Source: JAMOQA01 sp964582785
GTDB lineage: Bacteria > Acidobacteriota > Polarisedimenticolia > J045
Reading direction: 5' to 3'
Length of the DNA stretch: 18,002 bases
Assembly (NCBI GenBank): GCA_964582785.1
Contig: CAZOTT010000054.1
Location: 1-18,002, forward strand
Within the stretch, counting starts at the first letter, position 1. Every line of letters begins with the position of its first letter. Positions 14,719 through 18,002 of the stretch are shown here, one piece after another. The position numbers and the translations under genes were made by a program. Below the pieces are notes generated by a model, which ran no database searches, had not been told where the DNA came from, and saw only the letters and a program-made list of their open reading frames with translations.

Positions 14719-15114
14719 ATGCAGAAGATCCTGGTGCTCGTGGGCGTCCTCGCCCTCGTCTTCGCCGTCGGCGCCTGCAACAACGCCCAGAAGAAGGAAG
14801 AGGCGCCCGCCGCCCCGGCCGCCACCGAGCAGGCCGCGCCCATGGAGGCGCCCGCCACCGTCGAGGTCTCCCCGGAGGGGACCACCTTCGACCCGCCGGT
14901 CGCCGTCGACAAGCTTCCCGACGGTGCCTGGTACTGCGTCGACCAGAACGGCATGGTGACCTGGGCCGCCACGGAGAAGGCCGAGGGCCAGCTCTGCCCG
15001 GACGGCCAGACTCAGCCGATGCAGAAGATGGCCGCCCACGAGGAAGAGGGCGAGATGGCCGGCCACGACGAGGCCACCGAGGCCGGCGAGGGAGGCGAGC
15101 ACGAGGGGCACTGA
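14719..15114 (+). CDS. Small lipoprotein with a His/Glu-rich tail, function unknown
   Basis: 131 residues. The N-terminus is a lipoprotein signal: MQKILVLVGV, then a hydrophobic run ending VGAC with Cys20 as the lipidation site. An Ala/Pro/Glu linker follows (about 26-50), then a compact segment (50-100) with Cys73 (WYCVDQNG) and Cys93 (QLCPDG) that may form a disulphide. The acidic tail holds His107, His116, His128 and His131 among many Glu and could bind metal; that is inference from composition. I do not recognise the family. Start: ATG 14719 has GGAGGAGAG just upstream and begins the signal peptide, so the longer frame from 14095 is rejected. The gene has its own promoter and a terminator and is probably monocistronic. 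Confidence 0.82.
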   Translation: MQKILVLVGVLALVFAVGACNNAQKKEEAPAAPAATEQAAPMEAPATVEVSPEGTTFDPPVAVDKLPDGAWYCVDQNGMVTWAATEKAEGQLCPDGQTQPMQKMAAHEEEGEMAGHDEATEAGEGGEHEGH

Positions 15115-15136
15115 CCGCCCCCCTCGAGGAACGTCG

Positions 15137-15162
15137 AACGGCCGCCCCGCCGGGCGGCCGTT
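15137..15162 (+). terminator. Rho-independent terminator after the lipoprotein gene
   Basis: An 11-bp perfect stem (15137-15147 with 15152-15162) with loop CGCC, followed by TCCTTTCC. It begins 22 nt after the stop codon. It ends only 9 nt before the GGAGG ribosome site of the ATPase gene (15172-15176). Confidence 0.7.
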
Positions 15163-15181
15163 TCCTTTCCCGGAGGGACCG

Positions 15182-16969
15182 ATGGCGCTTCGCGACGACC
15201 TGGCGGGGGTCCTTTCCCGGATCGACGGGCAGGGGTACCGCGCCTACCGCGAGATCTCGGGGGCCTGGCGCATCGTCGCGCCGGGTGGCGTCCCGCTGGA
15301 ACTGTTCGTCGACCACGTCCAGGGAGACCCCTTCGCCGCTCCTTCCCGCCTCCGCGTCCGGGTCCCGCGCCGGCACGCCCCTGCCGCCCCCGACCTTGCG
15401 GACACTCCCGTGCGGCGGACGGCCCTGGCGGACTTCCTCGCCCGCCGGGTCTCCCGGGAGTTCTCCCGGCGGCGGGGCACCGTCGGGGGCACCGGGAAGT
15501 CGGGCCTGCTGGCGATCGATGCGGGAGGACAGGAGGTCCTCGAGCGGGCCTCGGTGGTCGTTGAACCCGGCTTCCTGGAGGCCCGGGTGGAAGCCGGCCT
15601 GCCCGCCTCCGGGCGGCGCGTGCTGGGACGCCAGGCCGCCCGGCTGCTCGCGGAAGAACTCCCGGCGGCGATCGTGGCGGCCCTCGGCGCCGACCGGGAG
15701 GGAGGCGCCTGGCCCCTCGACGGGCCGGCGCGGGCCCACGTGGACTGCGTGGACAACCAGGAGGCGATCCGCGGCCGGCTCCGGGACCGTGGGCTCGTGG
15801 CCTTCGTCGCGGACGGGGCGATCCTGCCCCGGGAGTCGGGGGCGTCCGACCGGCCCCTCGGCACCGACGAGGCCGTTCCGTTCCGGGCGCCGCCGGAACT
15901 CCGGGTGACGTTCGACCTTCCGCACCCCGCCGTCCCGGGGGGCAGCCGGGCACTCTCCGGGATGGGCATCCCCGCCGGGGTCACCCTGGTCGTCGGCGGC
16001 GGGTACCACGGCAAGAGCACCCTGCTCGACGCCCTGGTGCGGTGCGTCCACCCCCACGTGCCCGGGGACGGCCGGGAATACGTGGTCACCGACCCGGACG
16101 CGGTGAAGATCCGGGCCGAGGACGGGCGGGCCGTGACGGCGGTGGACATCTCCCCCTTCATCCGCGACCTGCCCGGCGGGCGAAGGACCCGCCCCTTCCA
16201 CACGGACGACGCCTCCGGCTCGACGAGCCAGGCGGCGAACATCGTCGAGGCCCTCGAGGCGGGTGCCCGGGTGCTCCTGCTCGACGAGGACACCTGCGCG
16301 ACGAACTTCATGGTCCGCGACGCGCGGATGCAGGCCCTGGTCGCCCGGGAACACGAGCCGATCGTCCCCTTCGTCGACCGGGTGCGGGAACTCCACCGGC
16401 GGCTGGGGGTCTCGACGGTCCTCGTGATGGGCGGGTCGGGGGACTACTTCGACGTGGCGGACCGGGTGATCCTGATGCGGGACTACCTCCCCCGGGACGC
16501 CACGGGGGACGCCCGGCGGATCGCCGCGGAACGGCCGACCGGCAGGCGGGCGGATGCCGACGAGCCCCTGGCCGCCCCCCCGGGCCGGGTGGTCGACCCG
16601 CGGAGCCTCGACCCTTCCCGGGGGCGGCGGGAGGTGAAGATCGATGCCCGGGGGACGGACGAGATCGTCTTCGGCACCTCGGTGATCGACCTCCGCGGCG
16701 TCGAGCAGGTGGTGGACCCCGCCCAGGCGCGGGCGATCGGCCTGGCCCTGCACCTGCTCGCGTCGCGCTTCCTCGGGAAGAACGTGCCCCTCTCCCGCGC
16801 ACTGGACCTGCTCGACGGTCTCCTCGACCGGGAGGGCCTGGACGTCCTCGACCCGTTCCACCGCCCGGGGCGCCACCCGGGGCACCTCGCCCGTCCGCGC
16901 CGCCACGAGGTGGCGGCCGCCCTCTCCCGGCTCCGGGGGCTGCGCGCGCGCCCGGTGGAGCGCCGGTGA
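15182..16969 (+). CDS. ABC-class P-loop ATPase (ABC_ATPase, PF09818/COG3044 type)
   Basis: 595 residues, soluble, with no membrane helix or signal peptide. The P-loop is GGGYHGKST (272-280), the signature-like stretch is ASGSTSQA (344-351), and the Walker B is VLLLDEDT (364-371) with Asp368 and Glu369. The following TCATNFMVRDARMQ and the GGSGDYFDVADRVI segment are typical of this family of predicted ABC-class ATPases. The N-terminal 1-240 is the family's own domain, not a transporter part. The cellular job in bacteria is unsettled; a trypanosome relative (MRB1590) is an RNA-binding ATPase, so an RNA or DNA role is a reasonable guess. ATG 15182 has GGAGG five bases upstream. Its stop overlaps the GTG of sfsA. 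Confidence 0.92.
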   Translation: MALRDDLAGVLSRIDGQGYRAYREISGAWRIVAPGGVPLELFVDHVQGDPFAAPSRLRVRVPRRHAPAAPDLADTPVRRTALADFLARRVSREFSRRRGTVGGTGKSGLLAIDAGGQEVLERASVVVEPGFLEARVEAGLPASGRRVLGRQAARLLAEELPAAIVAALGADREGGAWPLDGPARAHVDCVDNQEAIRGRLRDRGLVAFVADGAILPRESGASDRPLGTDEAVPFRAPPELRVTFDLPHPAVPGGSRALSGMGIPAGVTLVVGGGYHGKSTLLDALVRCVHPHVPGDGREYVVTDPDAVKIRAEDGRAVTAVDISPFIRDLPGGRRTRPFHTDDASGSTSQAANIVEALEAGARVLLLDEDTCATNFMVRDARMQALVAREHEPIVPFVDRVRELHRRLGVSTVLVMGGSGDYFDVADRVILMRDYLPRDATGDARRIAAERPTGRRADADEPLAAPPGRVVDPRSLDPSRGRREVKIDARGTDEIVFGTSVIDLRGVEQVVDPAQARAIGLALHLLASRFLGKNVPLSRALDLLDGLLDREGLDVLDPFHRPGRHPGHLARPRRHEVAAALSRLRGLRARPVERR

Positions 16970-17703
16970 CCGGGAACGCGGCGGGACCGGTCGTCCCCTT
17001 CGACCCGCCCCTGGTGGCCGGCACCCTGCGGCGCCGCTACCGGCGGTTTCTCGCGGACGTGCGGCTCGAGGACGGCCGGGAAGTGACGGCCCACGTCCCG
17101 AACACCGGGGCGATGACCGGCTGCAGCGCCCCCGGCAGCCGCTGCTGGGTGTCGCCGGCAACCACCCCGGGACGGAAGCTGGCCTGGACCCTGGAACTGG
17201 TGGATGCGGGGGGGGTCCTGGTGGCGGTCCACACCGGCCGGACGAACCACCTGGCCGCCCGGCTGCTCGCGGAGGGAGCGATCCCCGCCCTCGCCCCCTG
17301 GCGGGAGGTCCGGCGGGAGGTCCGTTTCGGCCGCAGCCGGCTCGATTTCGTCCTCGAGGGAGCGCCGGGACGCCCGCCCTGCGCCCTCGAGGTGAAGTCG
17401 GTCACCCTGGCGGAGGACGGGCTGGGCCTCTTCCCCGACGCGGTGACCGCGCGGGGCACCCGCCACCTGGAGCTGCTGGCGGAACTCCGCCGGCGGAAGG
17501 GAATGGAGGCCGCCCTGCTGTTCATCGTCCAGCGGGGGGACGTGCGGGCGGTGGCCCCGGCGGAGCGGATCGACCCCGTCTATGCCCGGACCCTCCGGCG
17601 GGTCGCGACCGCGGGCGGGGTCCGGCTCCTCGCCTGGGGCTGGCGGGCGACCGCCCGGAACATGGTCTCGCTGGGCCCCCTCCCCGTGCGGGCCGTCGGA
17701 TGA
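16966..17703 (+). CDS. sfsA: SfsA family protein (sugar fermentation stimulation protein A homologue)
   Basis: 245 residues, the usual length for SfsA. Landmarks: RRYRRFLADVRL (22-33), HVPNTGAMTGC (43-53), REVRFGRSRLDFVLEG (117-132), LEVKSVTL (141-148), FPDAVTARGTRHL (156-168) and LFIVQRGDV. RLDF followed by EVKS fits the PD-(D/E)XK nuclease-like core known for this family, and E. coli SfsA binds DNA; the physiological substrate is not established. The GTG at 16966 overlaps the ATPase stop (GTGA), with GGAG upstream at correct spacing; the larger open frame starting at 16042 is a shadow inside the ATPase gene. Confidence 0.93.
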   Translation: MTGNAAGPVVPFDPPLVAGTLRRRYRRFLADVRLEDGREVTAHVPNTGAMTGCSAPGSRCWVSPATTPGRKLAWTLELVDAGGVLVAVHTGRTNHLAARLLAEGAIPALAPWREVRREVRFGRSRLDFVLEGAPGRPPCALEVKSVTLAEDGLGLFPDAVTARGTRHLELLAELRRRKGMEAALLFIVQRGDVRAVAPAERIDPVYARTLRRVATAGGVRLLAWGWRATARNMVSLGPLPVRAVG

Positions 17704-17712
17704 CACGCCGGG

Positions 17713-18002
17713 ACGGCGGCCTGCGAGCCGCCAGGCGGGGAGGGCCCCGCGACCGCCGCCGGTCGAGCCGGCGAGACGGCCGGAGGCCGCCCCCGGCGGA
17801 TCCCGGCCTCGCCGAACCGCCGCCGCAACCGGCACCGCGGGTCCCCGGCCCCGAGAACGGGCGGGATAACCGCGATTCCGGCAGGGAGGGTGTCGGATAA
17901 CCGGCCCTGTGGCAGGTTTCCGGGCGTTTTCGGCACCAGAACCTGCCAAAACGGGCCTTATCCCGCACCCGACCTGCCAGAACGGGAGTTATCCGACACC
18001 CC
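17713..18002. repeat. Dispersed intergenic repeat, copy B (cut by the window edge)
   Basis: 17759-17789 equals the 31-bp block of copy A, and the flank 17713-17758 resembles 14410-14455 of copy C. The array follows: forward anchors at 17863 and 17894 and reversed TTATCC anchors at 17958 and 17989, again exactly 31 bp apart. The junction reads CCGGGCGTTTTCGG, as in copy A. Copy A's 36-bp second block is absent here, so that block is a removable module. No gene is seen between the sfsA stop and the edge. Confidence 0.85.

Noticed and set aside
14095..15114. Longer version of the lipoprotein gene starting at 14095
   Set aside because: It would run through dispersed repeats and bury the lipoprotein signal 208 residues in; the ATG at 14719 has a ribosome site and promoter.
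14381..17161. 926-residue minus-strand open frame opposite the lipoprotein, ATPase and sfsA genes
   Set aside because: It crosses a terminator and three recognised genes in antisense; stop-free only because of high GC.

Overview
The window is about 18 kb of very GC-rich DNA with dense bacterial gene packing. It has Gram-negative traits: an RND/MFP/TolC tripartite pump, a periplasmic S46 peptidase, a lipoprotein with a lipobox, and periplasmic c-type haem domains. The gene content suits a high-GC respiratory proteobacterium, perhaps deltaproteobacterial in the old sense, but no rRNA or taxonomic marker is present, so that placement is a guess.

Layout. (1) Positions 1-2772, plus strand: two genes for a membrane respiratory complex related to cytochrome bd subunit I. 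The first enters from the left edge and ends in three c-type haem domains, the last two of which are a fresh, nucleotide-perfect duplication. (2) 2836-4314, minus: an unusual protein with two degenerate receiver-like modules, each followed by a PilZ-like beta-rich segment. (3) 4536-6626, minus: an exported S46 dipeptidyl-peptidase. (4) 6775-13494, minus: a four-gene operon, tetR - TolC-type outer-membrane factor - membrane fusion protein - RND pump, with all three junctions overlapping as ATGA. A TetR-type operator sits inside a predicted promoter at the tetR start. The outer-membrane factor carries a 24-residue tandem repeat behind its signal peptide.

(5) 13495-14718: 1.2 kb without a credible gene, filled with repeats. 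The clearest element has 31-bp units, two in one orientation and then three inverted, with conserved blocks around a variable 7-base core. A second copy lies at the right edge (17713-18002) after sfsA, and a third, partial copy lies at 14410-14561. (6) 14719-17703, plus strand: a small lipoprotein with its own promoter and terminator, then an ABC-class ATPase (PF09818/COG3044 type) translationally coupled by GTGA overlap to sfsA.

How the parts work together: the first pair probably moves electrons between quinone and c-type haem. The four-gene operon is a complete, self-regulated efflux system. The ATPase-SfsA pair looks like a two-protein nucleic-acid-related unit. The most unusual parts are the dispersed 31-bp palindromic array and the double pseudo-receiver protein. 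I see no CRISPR array, tRNA, rRNA, transposase or phage gene.
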